Below are positions 36,545 to 48,790 of a stretch of DNA of 64,000 nt, piece after piece. The position numbers and the translations under genes were made by a program. The stretch's first letter is position 1. Each line of letters starts with the position of its first letter. The notes under the pieces are model-generated. The model did not search any database and was not told the DNA's origin. It saw only the letters and a program-made list of their open reading frames with translations. Source of the stretch: Coriaria nepalensis (Eukaryota > Streptophyta > Magnoliopsida > Cucurbitales > Coriariaceae); NCBI GenBank assembly GCA_027186245.1, contig CP114483.1:29952642-30016641 (forward strand). Direction: 5' to 3'.

Positions 36545-38755
36545 ATGATCAAGCTCTTTAAAGTGAGGGAGAAACAAAGGGAAATTGCAGAGAGTAATAA
36601 TGGGAAGCCACCTGCTAAGAAGCAAAGTGCTGGAGAATTACGTCTTAACAAAGGTTTTTTTTTCTTAACCGTCAATAACTTGCCATTCTTAGCGAACAAT
36701 TTCTTTTGGGGATTTGGAATGGTTGATACTAGTTACTTATTTCTCTGAGTGCAATATGTTAAGACTTTGCATTTTTCCCACATTGGAATTTGGTTGGGTT
36801 GTTATAGTGTATATATGTAGTTTGGGCTACCACCTCCCTTGAGCTAGCTAGGCCCATTTATCATAATATTAGTCAACCTATTATAGAACTGGTGCACTTG
36901 GTGGAGATCATTGCAAATATTCTACTCTTTTACATTATAAATTTTCAGTTTCATATTACATGCTGGCAAAAACAAAGGGTGATAGCCTGCCATTTGCATG
37001 GTGACATTTTCCTTGTAATTAGTGTTCATTCCATTCTGTTGAGATTGTTAGAATAGTATTATATTCTTATTGCATGTCCTTTGTTAGAAAATGTGTGGCA
37101 AAGTGGCTTAGTTCTATTCTTCCTCCGACAATAACTTTTCAGGTTAACAGAGAAACGGTTTTTGATACATATTTGTGTATAATTCACTTTTATTGCGAAT
37201 AAAATAGTACCTCTTTCTGAATATTCTCTTGTAAAGGTCTATTCTTTGTGAGTTGTATGTGAGAGAATATAAATTAAGTGCATTTTGTTCATAAGTTAAC
37301 AATATAGCTCCTTTAAGTTATCAATTATTCAATAAGGTTAAAGCTGTTGGCAAAGAGAGAAACTTAGGTGAAATGATATACAAAATGTATCACCTTTATA
37401 TCATTTTTTGAGAGTTTTTAACAAAGTAAATGTGATGTGTTGTCTTAGAGTTGGTGTGGTTCACAATATAGTTCTGAATTATGTTCACCGAAGTATTTAT
37501 CGCTAGGAAATAGGAGAACAAATGTTTATTATCCAAATATGAATATGAATACTCTTGCGTTCTGCATTTCTACATAGAGATAGATGTAAACGCTTGAAAG
37601 CATGTTCTAAAACAACTTACATTATAGAGAAGAAAAAATAAAGAAAGGTTGCATTAATTTACTACTAATATCTAAAGCTTAAACTCCTACAAAAAGAGTC
37701 CAGCGATAATATTTTAGACATGAATGCTAATATCATTTGATTAATGGGTATCAATAGCGCTAGCTAACAACATTTTATTATTTTTATGTTTCACATAATG
37801 TAGACATAAGCGAGCTGAACCTACCGAAAACTTGTAGCATTTCATTTCCCAATGGCAAGGATGACTTGATGAACTTTGAAGTTACTGTCCACCCTGATGA
37901 AGGATACTATCTGTAAGTAAAACTATAATAGATACCTTCTTGTTTCATTTCTTTGTGGTGTCTACATCTGTGTTTACTCCATCAATCTGGTTGTCTTTTC
38001 TCAAAGACTTTTGATACAAGTCCTGAGTAGAACCATGATCTCTTAGAAGTAGATTAGCTGTTAGCAGCTATTACCAATTTGCAGGGCAAGAAATGATAGG
38101 AGTATCTTCAATCCTTTTTCTAGTCCATACTTGACGCCCTGCTCTTTCTTTGCTCGTTTGGAGTGTTTTGTAACTTTGTTCAGCCACTTGTTTGATATGA
38201 AACCCAAGTGTCTTAATTTCACATTTTCAGAGGGGGTACCTTTGTGTTCTCTTTCCAAGTTTCTTCAATCTACCCTCACGAGGCCCCAAAAGTAAAGTGT
38301 AAGACAATGGTAAAAAATCCGATAATCCCTTTTCTAAAAGTAGTTATTTCCTCAATAACACTCTTTTAATGAACAATGACTTGGACGGCTCTTATTGATG
38401 CATTAATCTTGCAGGTGTACCATCCTAATATTGATTTGGAAGGAAATGTATGTCTCAATGTCTTAAGAGAAGACTGGAAACCCGTTTTAAACATAAACAC
38501 TATAATATATGGGTTGTTTCATCTATTCTCGGTATGAACTGATCCTCATCTTCTTCTTTGGGCTAGCAGTTCAAGCTTCTAATGAATTTAACAAATTTCA
38601 TACTTGTGAGAACGCAGGAACCCAACCATGAAGATCCTCTTAACCATGAAGCTGCGGCCGTTCTAAAGGATAATCCGAAGATGTTTGAATCAAATGTTCG
38701 AAGAGCTATGGCTGGTGGATATGTGGGCCAGACTTTGTTCACACGCTGCATGTGA
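36545..38755 (+). CDS. RCE1: NEDD8/RUB1-conjugating enzyme E2 (UBC12, RCE1)
   Basis: Carries activated NEDD8/RUB1 as a thioester and passes it to cullins, so activating cullin-RING ligases. Five coding exons: 36545-36653, 37804-37912, 38231-38309, 38415-38531, 38618-38755; sum 552 bp, 183 aa, one residue shorter than I recall for Arabidopsis RCE1. The N-terminal [13 protein letters not shown] matches the extension that docks on the NEDD8 E1. The UBC fold has the HPN motif at 102-104 and catalytic Cys112 in [11 protein letters not shown]. The C-terminus is [13 protein letters not shown]. Residue 99 is Met (KTMVYHPN) where I recall Lys in Arabidopsis. All catalytic features are intact. Confidence 0.97.
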
Positions 38756-39433
38756 ATTCCATGGTGGCTCCAGAAACTTTTAAAATGGGCATGTTTTGGG
38801 ATATTGGTTTGGGGATATTTGTTTCAGATTATGAATTGTTGGCCGTTTGTGTCTCATGTTATGGTGTATCTCTCCGTTGTTTTTCAATTTGTCTGCTAAA
38901 CAACATACCTTTGTCTTATACCCTTGTGTTCTTATTGAAACCCATGTTAATGTAGTCTATGTCTAGAAAAAGTACTCGCCTTTGCCCCTTTTCTTACCTA
39001 TTTTGTTCTCACCCATGGAAAGTGATGTTATGAAACAGGTATGTATTACAAGGTGTAAAAGGTCTACGAGTCAGGTAGTTTGCATCATGGATGTTAAGTT
39101 AAGCTTGCATTGGGGAAGGATTTGGCAAACTAGAAATTGACTGGATTCTGAAGTGAAACTGTGTTTTGTTTAGTCTTTAAGACAACTGAACTTTTGGAGG
39201 ATAACATTGAGTCTGGATCAAAACCGGGAACTTTTACCAAACGTGAGTTCATTTCTTGAATCTAATCAACAGTATATCCCGTTCAACTTTCGATTGTTTC
39301 CCAATAAGAAGAAAATTGTGCTAAATAGGAAACCATGTACAATGAAACTATTTTTGCCGGAGTCAGAGTAACAAGAGAATATAGCTCACAAAGAACAAAA
39401 TGCATGGAAGGTAACACCAGGGGACCTGCTACA

Positions 39434-39879
39434 CTAGCTGAGTACGGCTGCTTCGGGTAACAGTTTAAAGGGTCGACTGAATTTCTGGACGATCGTGGCC
39501 ATGTACTTACCTTGATGCTCAGCGAGACCGAGCTCGGTTTCATTCGGTTCCCTTGTGCCATCACCTGAGAAAACTCCGGCTCCATAAGGAGAACCTCCTC
39601 TAAGGGACTCCATTTCAAACATTCCAGCTCCAAAGGTGTACCCAGGTGGTACATAAATCATCCCATGGTGCACTAATTGAGAGATTGCGGTCCATCTGCA
39701 ACAGCATATTAACTGATTAATCTCCACTTCTCCCAAACTGTAATTTGGTTAGACACACAATATTTACCTTCTTTAAACGGTCTTAAATATTCATTCAAAT
39801 ATATGAAAATAATAATGAAACTCAATTTTTGACCCTGACATTTTTATTTACACAAAATTTAGTTTACTGAAAGATTATG

Positions 39880-39914
<35 letters not shown>

Positions 39915-40555
39915 CGAGATTAAATAACTTAAAAATTATGATACGTGACGAAATTTAAATTTTGAAACTGAATAAACAGACTAGCCTTACAAATTGCAAA
40001 CTAAATTTACGTAAAACCAATGTGAACTTACGCGGTGGTCTCTTGGCCACCGCCCTGAGTGCCGGAACTGACAAAAAATCCCGCGGGAACTCCGGCGAGC
40101 CTCTGACCTTTCCACAATTCCAACGTGGAGTCGAAAAAACCCTTCATCTGCGCCGCCATGGACCCAAACCTGGTCGGAAACCCGAACAAAATCCCATCAG
40201 CCTCCACCAACAGCTCCGGCGATATCAGCGAGACCTCACCATCTTTCTCCGGCACCCTCATATACCTCAAAACCTCTTCCGGCAGCGTCTCCGGGACCCT
40301 ATACAAAAGCCCTTCTACTCCATTGACAGAATCAACCCCTTTCTTTATCCTCTTTGCCAATATCTCCACATGCCCATACATCGAATAGAACACTATGAAA
40401 ATCCTCAGCTTCTTTATCGCTGGAACTTGAATTTCATTACAAGAAAGAGACTGAGACCGATCATCTCTCTCTGATTCTGGAAGATTCTGATTAGCGGAAT
40501 CTCCGTTGGATTTTCTTATGTTCTTGCTTGGAAAGCATCCACCTCCTTTACCCAT
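39434..40555 (-). CDS. NAD(P)H:quinone oxidoreductase, FQR1-like (WrbA family)
   Basis: Flavodoxin-fold enzyme that reduces quinones by two electrons with FMN and NAD(P)H. Two exons: 40032-40555 and 39695-39434, sum 786 bp, 261 aa. The N-terminal MGKGGGCFPSKN carries Gly2 (possible myristoylation) and an acidic/Ser-rich linker, a feature of FQR1-like 2/3 not of FQR1. The FMN phosphate loop is at YSMYGHVE (about 58-65). Later motifs are PTRFGSMAAQMKGFFD, SSGTQGGGQETT spanning the exon border, and HHGMIYVPPGYTFGAGMF. It ends EAAVLS. It is convergent with RCE1; the two 3' ends are about 700 bp apart. Confidence 0.95.
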
Positions 40556-40814
40556 TCAAAACAAAATAATTTCCAAGTGGTTCTATGGTTTATGTATATG
40601 ATCTTACCTTAGGCTGCTCAAAAAGAGGTGTTGATTGATATGCTTTTGATAGGTAAAGAAGATGAAGAGATGAAAATGGAAGATGGGTCAGGAAGTTGGA
40701 GTTGACTGAAATTTTTAAAAAACTTATTCTCAAGATATGAGAGAGATGTCTTATTGTCTGTCTTTCCCTGGCAGAGGCCACAAGGGAAGTAAGAAACGAC
40801 GAGGGAGGTAATCG

Positions 40815-43800
40815 TTTTAGGTGAGCAAATTTCGGTTTCGGTTTGGTTTGAAAACATAACCATTTATCGATGCGGCTGTAAAAAATGACCGTAATCGAAC
40901 CAATATTAGACTAATTTGTTTCGATTGAAACCGATTCGTTTTTTTGGGTTTTTTCGTACCAATTTTTTATTTATCATTTTATGTTCTTTTATTTTCCATT
41001 TATACTTAATTGTATTATGATTTATATAATTGATGAAAATATGCATTACTTAATAATTTATTTTGGAATTATTTTCAATTAATATCATATTTAATGACAA
41101 TTTGATATAATAACAAAAAAAATATTATTTTACTTAATATCATAATCAAAGTAACTTTCAAATATATTATAAATTCATATATATCAACTCAATATCATCT
41201 AAATGAGATATCCAACAACACAAGTTATATAACAATAATACAAGTCTACACTTTCTAAATTCCAAATTTTCAACAACAAAACATTTTGAATCGAATAACA
41301 CATTTCCATATTTAGATGATGGAACTCTTTACACCCAATGATTTTTTAATAGATATGTAAAATTTCAATTATTCGACCAAATATTATGTATGGAAAGAAT
41401 ATATGACTAAATAATAAATATAAAAAAGAATGTATCTTCCTCTTCCTTCAAGTATTCTAAAGCATCCACAGTAATTAAAGATAATTGTAAACCTATAATC
41501 CAATTCTGCACACACATAAGCACCTCAACTGTCTTCGGCTTAAGCGTGCTTCGAAAGTCACTGAGTGTACGACCATTTGTACTAAATATGGATTCTGAAG
41601 CAGCTGTAGATATTGAAATGGTGAGAATATCTCGAGCAATAAGCGTTAGTGTTGGGTATTTATACCCATTCAATTTCCACAACCCCAAGATATCAAATCC
41701 CAAAAAAATTGAAATACAACTATCCTTATTTAAGTATTGCTCTACCTCTGTAGCTTGTCGAATGTCATCACCGAATCGGGACAAACCCTCAAAAAAATCT
41801 ACCTCCGGGTCCCCTACATCAGTAAAATCTTTCAAAGAAGATGGTTGCATCGGCTGGTTAGAAGACTACTTGTGATTGTGTTGGTATGAACTGTGATTGT
41901 GAGGAAGCTGAATATAGATCATATAAACGCTCAAACAACAATTGCATCTCTCTTATCATCGTTTCAACTTCTTCCTCCGACTAGCTATTCTCATAAATAA
42001 TTTCGATGACAGAGGCAATTCTCACCATCTTGCTTCAAGGATCCAACACCATTGCCACATAAGTTAGTAAATTTGTAAACTTCGGATTTTGTCAATACTT
42101 CCGAATCTTAGTTAGCATTAGCCTTGATGCTCTAACCATATGAGGTTGCTCACTATATGCTGCATTTTTTTACCAACTTCATGATACTGAACATGTGTTG
42201 GCAATAGAGGTGGATAGTAGAATACGAAGTATCAGACAACTTCTCCGTTCCCACTAAAAAGAGTTTAAAAAATGATACATACTTTTCTCCCACTTCCCGA
42301 TCTACATCCGTAGGAATGCTCGAGAAGTTTGTATCCTTCCTATGCATCTTGCATCATTTAAAAAAAATATAATCTCTAGTTCTTCACAATAAATAAATGA
42401 ATAAGAATAGTTAAAAGTTAAATAATAATATAAATAAGAATAAAAGTATCTTGTAATTGCATTCCAAAACGGATAAGTCTTGTGAAGCATTAGGTACATG
42501 GAGTTCTAACGAGTAGGCGTATTTGTCCACAACTTCATGTGATAAGTAAGACATTCCTTTTCATAGCATATCGTGAAAGTTTTCACTCGTGCTAATGATA
42601 TTTTGATATATTTCACAACTTTTTGAATCTTTTCAATTGACTTGGTCATCGATGAGAAACCGTCCTTCATGATGAGATTCATGATATGACAAGCACACCT
42701 ATTATTAAACTACAAAAAGACGTTAAATAATGAGGTTAGATAAATATAAACAATCTAAATAAAAATGATTAATTACTAAATAGATGCCTGAAATGCATGA
42801 CATCTCCATAAAGTAACAAATGCGTAGTTGAAATTGCGTCTTTCAAGTATTCAAGGCCTATGTCATTTACTGATGCATTGTCTGCGATAACACAACCGAC
42901 ACGACATATACCCATCTCAGTAATAGTGTCGTCTATTATTCTCCAAATCATCCCACCTGTATGGTCTTCTTTAGGCTTAAAACAAATAACCTTTTTGCAC
43001 AGACGCCATGAGTCATCGATATAAGCCATGACATATGTAATTCATTGTCTGCATCAATGTTCATGTATCAGTGGCGAAGGAGATTAGATTAGTAAACATG
43101 TGAAAAGCTTTTTTTCATCTTCACTTTGTCCTCTCTAAATATTTTTATGGCATTCCGTGCAATTATAAAATGTGAATCATCTATTTGAACAAAGGGTATT
43201 CAACTATGTTAAATGATTGCTCCGTCTCAATCATCCACCACACAATGCCAGCTCTCATGGCAATAGGATCAAACCTAAACGAAAGTGTTTCAAACCTAAT
43301 TAGCACTTATATTAATAAACTTAAAACTATAAGAATAAGTTAAATTACCTATAGTTGATCAATACATTGCTTCCGTCCATCATTTTTCTTAGCCATCAGG
43401 TGGTTATCTATAGGTCCAATTTGCGCCCTACTCGGGCATTTATCCAAATGTTTCGTCATCTGTGTGGTCCCAGACTTGGCATTCATATACGAAGTAGAGA
43501 ATGGACAAAACTAACAAAATGTGAGTCCCTTCACACGATCCCATTTGAAAGTTTTACATACTATACTCTTCGTTCTTTGCTTCTTTTCGACCTAGATCCA
43601 CCGGGTCTCATTTTATTACTTGTGGTACCTTTAGTAGGACTACTTTCATGAGTATCCTCATGATCGTGGATTGAGTGTGACGGCGACTCGGTATTATTAT
43701 CATTGTCAAGTGATTCCAGTGGATGGGATTCGGTTGGAAAATTATTTATAAAAATTCTATCAATATCAATATCCAATCATAAAAGTAAATAATAAATAAA

Positions 43801-46155
43801 AGTAAAAATAAAAGTAAACTATTCCAAAATGTAGAAAATAAATAAATCAAACTCGAAAAACATGAAAAACAAATAAAGAAAAGGAAAATATATAAATCAA
43901 CCTTATAACAAGGTCGCGACATTCGACGAATCCTTCTGAAAAGCCTGCAACTCCTCCTACTGCAAGGGCTACTGTGAAACTGGAATTACATTATCAAGTA
44001 AAAAAATGTTTTAAGAGATTTCATGAATTATAATATTCCTAATTAGATTAAAATTATCAAGTAAACTGGGAAGGACTTTAAGAACTTCATGAACCGTCTA
44101 CACAAAGCAAAGTGAATGTGATTCGCTGAATACGTATCGACGGATTCAAGCTGACAAAACTTAATATAATATAATTTTATACGTCTATGAATTCACATAT
44201 TTATATTTATATCAGATCTCAACTTAACATATATAATAATAAAGCTTCCTGATGTGTATATTAGTATCTGAACAAATTTCAATGCTTATCAAATACCTGC
44301 ACTAAACAACTACCAACCAACCAAAAAAAAAAAAAAACACTATACTACAAAATATATATATATATATTTTTTGCTATGAAATCACAAAAATATATGCTAT
44401 TCCTCTCTTTTGATAAACTCGAATATTCAAGGATATGTGTAATCCCTGTCAAAATTTTTTATGTAATCTGCAACAGACTATTTAAGAAACTGCTTAAGAA
44501 ACTGTATCATCTTCATCTGCTAAAAGAAAAAGAAAAAAATAAAAATTACATTTTTATATCCATATGCAATTTCTTCAAAATTATGTTTTTTAACTCACAG
44601 TTCATGTTAATAAATTTGTTTTACAGTCACAGTTAATCTTAATCTACACCCATAATGATAAGGCCATATGATGTGGAGATGGGCCCGTGCTGTGCATATC
44701 GACCCAAAAGAAATATGAAGTTTCTAGGCCATTTGAAGAATTACGTGTAGTCTGATGATGATATACAAAATTACATACAGTCTCGGCTTGCTGGAGAGAG
44801 AGAAAAAGAAACTTTCGTGTGAGTGGTATGTGTTGTGAGTGCTATTGCTGTGTGTGTGAGAAGGGAGGGAAAGATCTGTAAGAATGGCGAGGAGTATATA
44901 CATTTGTTTGATGGGAAAAACCACCGAGCAATGATATAATTTTTTTTTTTTTTTAATTCTTGTTTTTCTCTAGTATTTGCTCTATTTTTCTGTATTTTTG
45001 GAGCTCGGCCAGCTCGAAGAGGCTTCTCGGACACCATAAGAAGCACCCACGTGTCAAAAAGTCATGATATGAAATTAGTCACTGCTAATAAATATATATG
45101 TGGTGGCATGATTTTGAACTGATCTACTACTGTATATGAAAAACTAGTCGCTTGGAATTAAGACAGAAGGTAAAGATAATGGAAGAGAAGAATTGAATAC
45201 AAATGAATGAATGGATAGTGTTGCTGTGAAGAGACTCAAATTCAAGAAACAAATGGAGAGCAGGAAAAGATTCAAAAAACAATCGTGCAGGGTTTTGTGT
45301 TGATGTGGCTGGAAATGGAGAGGTATTCAGATCTGAAGATAAAAAGTCAATGCAGGAGAGTATTACAATTATTGGGTGCAACTTGCAATTAAAATATTCA
45401 CAAAAATAAGTAAAATTCGATGCAAGAATTATATTACGTTATCTTCAACAATCTTGTAAGCTTCTCATATTAAAGCATTGGAATCTACTCCTCTAGATAT
45501 AGATGGAATCTTTTCTCTCTAGTGTGTTTTAAAATGATGCAGTGTTCAAACTAATGCTCCATTAATGATAAATATACCACAACCAATTGAGACGATTCAT
45601 CGAATAGGTAAGGTAATAGGCGAACTTGATCTTTCTAGAGTATTTACTACAACTTAGTACATAATCAAAAGCTGAATAGAAAAATAAAAAATGAAAAAAG
45701 ATAGCCGTCGTGAGCAACAAAACTACCTTTCAAATTCTCAATTCTTGCATAGGGCAAGATAGCTCGCAGTTCAAGAGGAGAAAGTAGAAGAGACTATGTA
45801 TTATGATTTTCGTTGCCTTCGGCAATAGATATTTTCGGAGGTGGTGGATTGTAGTCGTAGATGGTGGGCACTAGATAATGGCGGCTTGCAGAGTCGTAGG
45901 TCGTGGCGTCACGAAGAGATGAGAGAGACTGAGAGAGAAATTGGGGCTGTGCTTTGTGGTGGCCAAGAAGAAAATAACGTAAAAAAATATATTATCAAAT
46001 TTATAAAATAAATAAATAATAAATATTCAGTATTTGGTCGGTACTGAAACCAATCTAAAAACTTGAAATCAATTTATCTGATATTAAACCAACTAAAATT
46101 ATGATTTTAGCATATAAAATTGACCGAAACCGATATTTTTCGATCGGTATGATTT
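40815..46155 (-). mobile_element. decayed autonomous hAT transposon (RICESLEEPER type)
   Basis: Minus-strand remnants of one transposase gene: a Ser-rich N-terminal part followed by a BED-finger-like Cys/His block (43561-43776 and on to about 43400), a middle domain with VIADNASVNDIGLEYLKDA (42769-43029), and the C-terminal hAT dimerisation domain with STAASESIFSTNGR and LKPKTVEVLMC (41407-41850). Frames are broken in several places. Both outer ends carry the subterminal motif tcggtttcggt in opposite orientation (about 40828 and 46120-46140). A CT-rich leader-like exon sits at about 45770-45960. Exact inverted ends and target duplication were not found, so borders are approximate. No other gene is seen in this interval. 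Confidence 0.7.
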
Positions 46156-47048
46156 TTTTTTTTCTCCCCCAAATTTTATATTTAAGAAAATTGATATTTA
46201 TTGATATTAGTATATTTCTTAATATTTTAGAAATGATGAGTGAACACAGATAGATTCTTTGAATCTGTATTATATTATAAGAGAATTTTTTAAAATTTTA
46301 AAATTACAAAATAATTTTTATTTATATTTTATTTAAATTATAAGTGAATTTTCTCATATTTAAATTAAATTTAATTATAATAAATATTAAATTATTAATG
46401 AATATGATGTTCAATCAATTATTATAATTTACTAAATTAAATATGATGATCAATCAATTATTATATTAGTGAAATTATTTGATATATTCCTTATAGTTAT
46501 ATTTTTAAAAATTAAAAATAAAAATAGTCATACATCAAAAACATAATTCCTTAGAATAAACCAATTTTGTTTCATAAAAAAATTAAATTACATTACTAAA
46601 AAAATTTAAATAATTATAAAAACAAAAATAAAAACAACCCTTTTATTATCACTATTTTTAGCTAGTAAAAATTGGATAACTATTAGAAAAATCCGAATTA
46701 GTATTAGTAATTATAATTATAATTTATGATAAACTTAACTAAGAAAAATATAAATGGAATTCATAATTCTAAACCATTAAAAAAATATCCACTTATAATT
46801 ATAAAATAAAATCTAAAAAATTAATTTATAATTTAAAATAAATTGAGATTATATATTAATTAATCTCCTGAGTTGATTTGTCCAAACCTTGATTGGACCA
46901 TATCGTTGTTTTTACGTTACTTGGGTTAAAAATAATCTGTTATTACCTTTTCGACAAGGAAAAAAAGAGTTCAATAGTAATTTTATAATGAATCCATTCT
47001 ATAAAATTAATACAACTTGACAATTGTATCTTATTGCGCCAGAAGATT
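46156..47048. other. AT-rich spacer, no gene
   Basis: Extremely AT-rich, with the repeated phrase tcaatcaattattat at about 46412 and 46451. No frame or RNA gene. Confidence 0.5.
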
Positions 47049-47062
47049 TTAGACTAATATTG
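47049..47062 (-). terminator. U2 snRNA 3' box
   Basis: Minus-strand CAATATTAGTCTAA fits the plant snRNA 3'-end signal CA(N)3-10AGTNNAA and directly follows the U2 coding region. Confidence 0.7.
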
Positions 47063-47258
47063 GAGGGATGCGCCAGGCCCAAGCGATAGTGCAAAACTTG
47101 GGCGACGCTCGAGTGGCCCAGTAGCAAGCTACTGTAGTGGCCCCTCTCCCTTAAAAAATTAATTTAATATCGTGTGGGCCGATGGCCCACGTATCAGATA
47201 TTAAACTGATAAGAACAGATACTACACTTGATCTTAGCCAAAAGGCCGAGAAAGGTAT
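47063..47258 (-). ncRNA. U2: U2 spliceosomal snRNA
   Basis: The 5' end reads ATACCTTTCTCGGCC, followed by the near-invariant TTGGCTAAGATCAAG and the branch-point recognition GTAGTA in GTGTAGTATCTGTTC. Stem-loop II has CAGTTTAATATCTG and the GTGGGCC/GGCCCAC hairpin. The Sm-site region (AATTAATTTTTTAAGG) is slightly changed from the usual plant form. Stem-loops III and IV follow, with GTAGC-TTGC-GCTAC-like and GCTTGGGCCTGGCGC parts. The length is about 196 nt. The 3' end is placed by length and the 3' box. Core elements are intact, so it is likely functional. Confidence 0.93.
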
Positions 47259-47284
47259 GCTTATTTCGATAGAAGCCGTTTTGC

Positions 47285-47334
47285 TTTATACCAATGTACA
47301 TGCGTCCGAATTCTTCACGTATCCGATGTGGGAT
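47285..47334 (-). promoter_or_regulatory. U2 snRNA promoter: USE and TATA
   Basis: The upstream sequence element ATCCCACATCG (minus strand, 47324-47334) matches the plant consensus RTCCCACATCG. A TATAAA lies at 47285-47290. The gap of 33 bp between them is the spacing known for Pol II-transcribed plant snRNA genes; Pol III types such as U6 have about 10 bp less. Confidence 0.9.
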
Positions 47335-48790
47335 TAGTAGCAGTTGCTCTTTTCCTTATAAAATTTTATGGAAGGGATCCAGCCGTCCAGATGGTCATAG
47401 ATCATTGTATTCATTTGTCTAACTAAATGTGTATAAGAATTTCAATTAAAAATTAAGAAACAGTTTAATTGAATGGATTTGGTAAATTATTTGTTTTTTA
47501 AAAAACATTTTACTAAATATAGATACTCAATTTAATTTTATTACCGTAAAATTAACTAGCAATTATTTTATTTAAAATACAATTATAGAAATATACTTGA
47601 TAATATAGCCGGTCGAGATGGTTCGTATCTGGTCAATCCAGACCCATACCCAGCTCGAGACTGCCGGGTTCGGGCTGTACCTGGCAATGACAGGTCCAAG
47701 CAGGTCCAAATTTAAATGGGCCATTCCACAGTCCGTTACCTTTTCCGGCACCATAAAAGGATTAGGGTGGAACTCCGAACTCAATTTGAAATTGCTAAAC
47801 TCGACTAGACCCAGCCCGAGTATAAGCCCGGGCTGAACATAAATAAAAAAATCCATGGACTGACCCAAATTTAAACAGGCCATTCGGGCCAGCCGGTGGG
47901 CCATTTCCTTGTCCTGCACCGCCCTCGGGGGGTTAGGATGTAGGCATGCATGCATACACTTGCAAGTCCGCAAAGTCCGCATTCATCCGTACTTACATTT
48001 AGGAGAGTTACAAGTCCGCAAGTCTACATTTACAATTTCTATTTTTATTTAATTTTTTAAATATTATGAGTTAATATATAAATCGCTTAAAATTATTATT
48101 TTATATGAATTGTCACCTCTAATCTAGTCTTTTGATAATTTATTATGTTAAGTTAATAAATAAAAATCTTGAAAGATATATAAAAAATTAAATAATTTTA
48201 AAAAGGATGAGACCAATTTGATTTACATGTGGGAATATATTTTCATTTTCATTTTTTTTTTTCTTTCTTCTATTTCAGGATAAAATTTTGGTTGCCTGCC
48301 TCTATCACTCCCTGTCTCCGCCAATGATAACAGTATTACACATCAAAACATGTGATCAAGATTTAGTAATCTCAATGGTGGTTTGCTTACGATGATTTAG
48401 ACCCAAAAGAAAAAAAAAATGCCAGCATCGGAACGCTGCCGTTTCAAATTGACAGCATTGTACTAGATCGATCTCCATTTATACATCTCAAACACCCAGA
48501 ACTAAAATATGCTTCAATTTTCTAAAACTAAAAGACATAACAGCTTCACTATACTGTGCCCGTATCCTCAAGCTGATCAGCTATGAAGGTCCGCATTCAA
48601 GAGAGCCTTCTTCTTTCCTTCTTTCAATTTTCATATATTATATATAAGAAATTCTTATATGCATATGTTCTATGGCTATGTGACAAGAAAAACTTTATTA
48701 CAGTCATTATCATGTGATTAAGTTGACTCATTAAGATTTACTGTTACTTTATAGCTGCAGAGATTTACAGTTCCCAATATTGCCATTTTC
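47335..48790. other. intergenic; GC-rich repeat-like patch
   Basis: At 47610-47950 a GC-rich patch has two related words (caaatttaaa.gggccatt and ccaaatttaaacaggccatt) and many gggcc/ccggg runs, suggesting an old DNA transposon remnant. The right end holds the promoter and perhaps a leader exon of the PLC-X gene. No gene supported. Confidence 0.4.

Noticed and set aside
39962..40474. Plus-strand 170-codon and 87-codon frames
   Set aside because: Antisense shadows of the GC-richer first exon of the FQR1-like gene.
44724..45381. Three minus-strand frames of 66-91 codons
   Set aside because: Low-complexity, mutually overlapping, inside the hAT relic; no homology recognised.
47572..47982. Minus-strand 136-codon frame
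   Set aside because: Driven by the GC-rich repeat patch; no conserved motif, and a plus-strand frame covers the same DNA.
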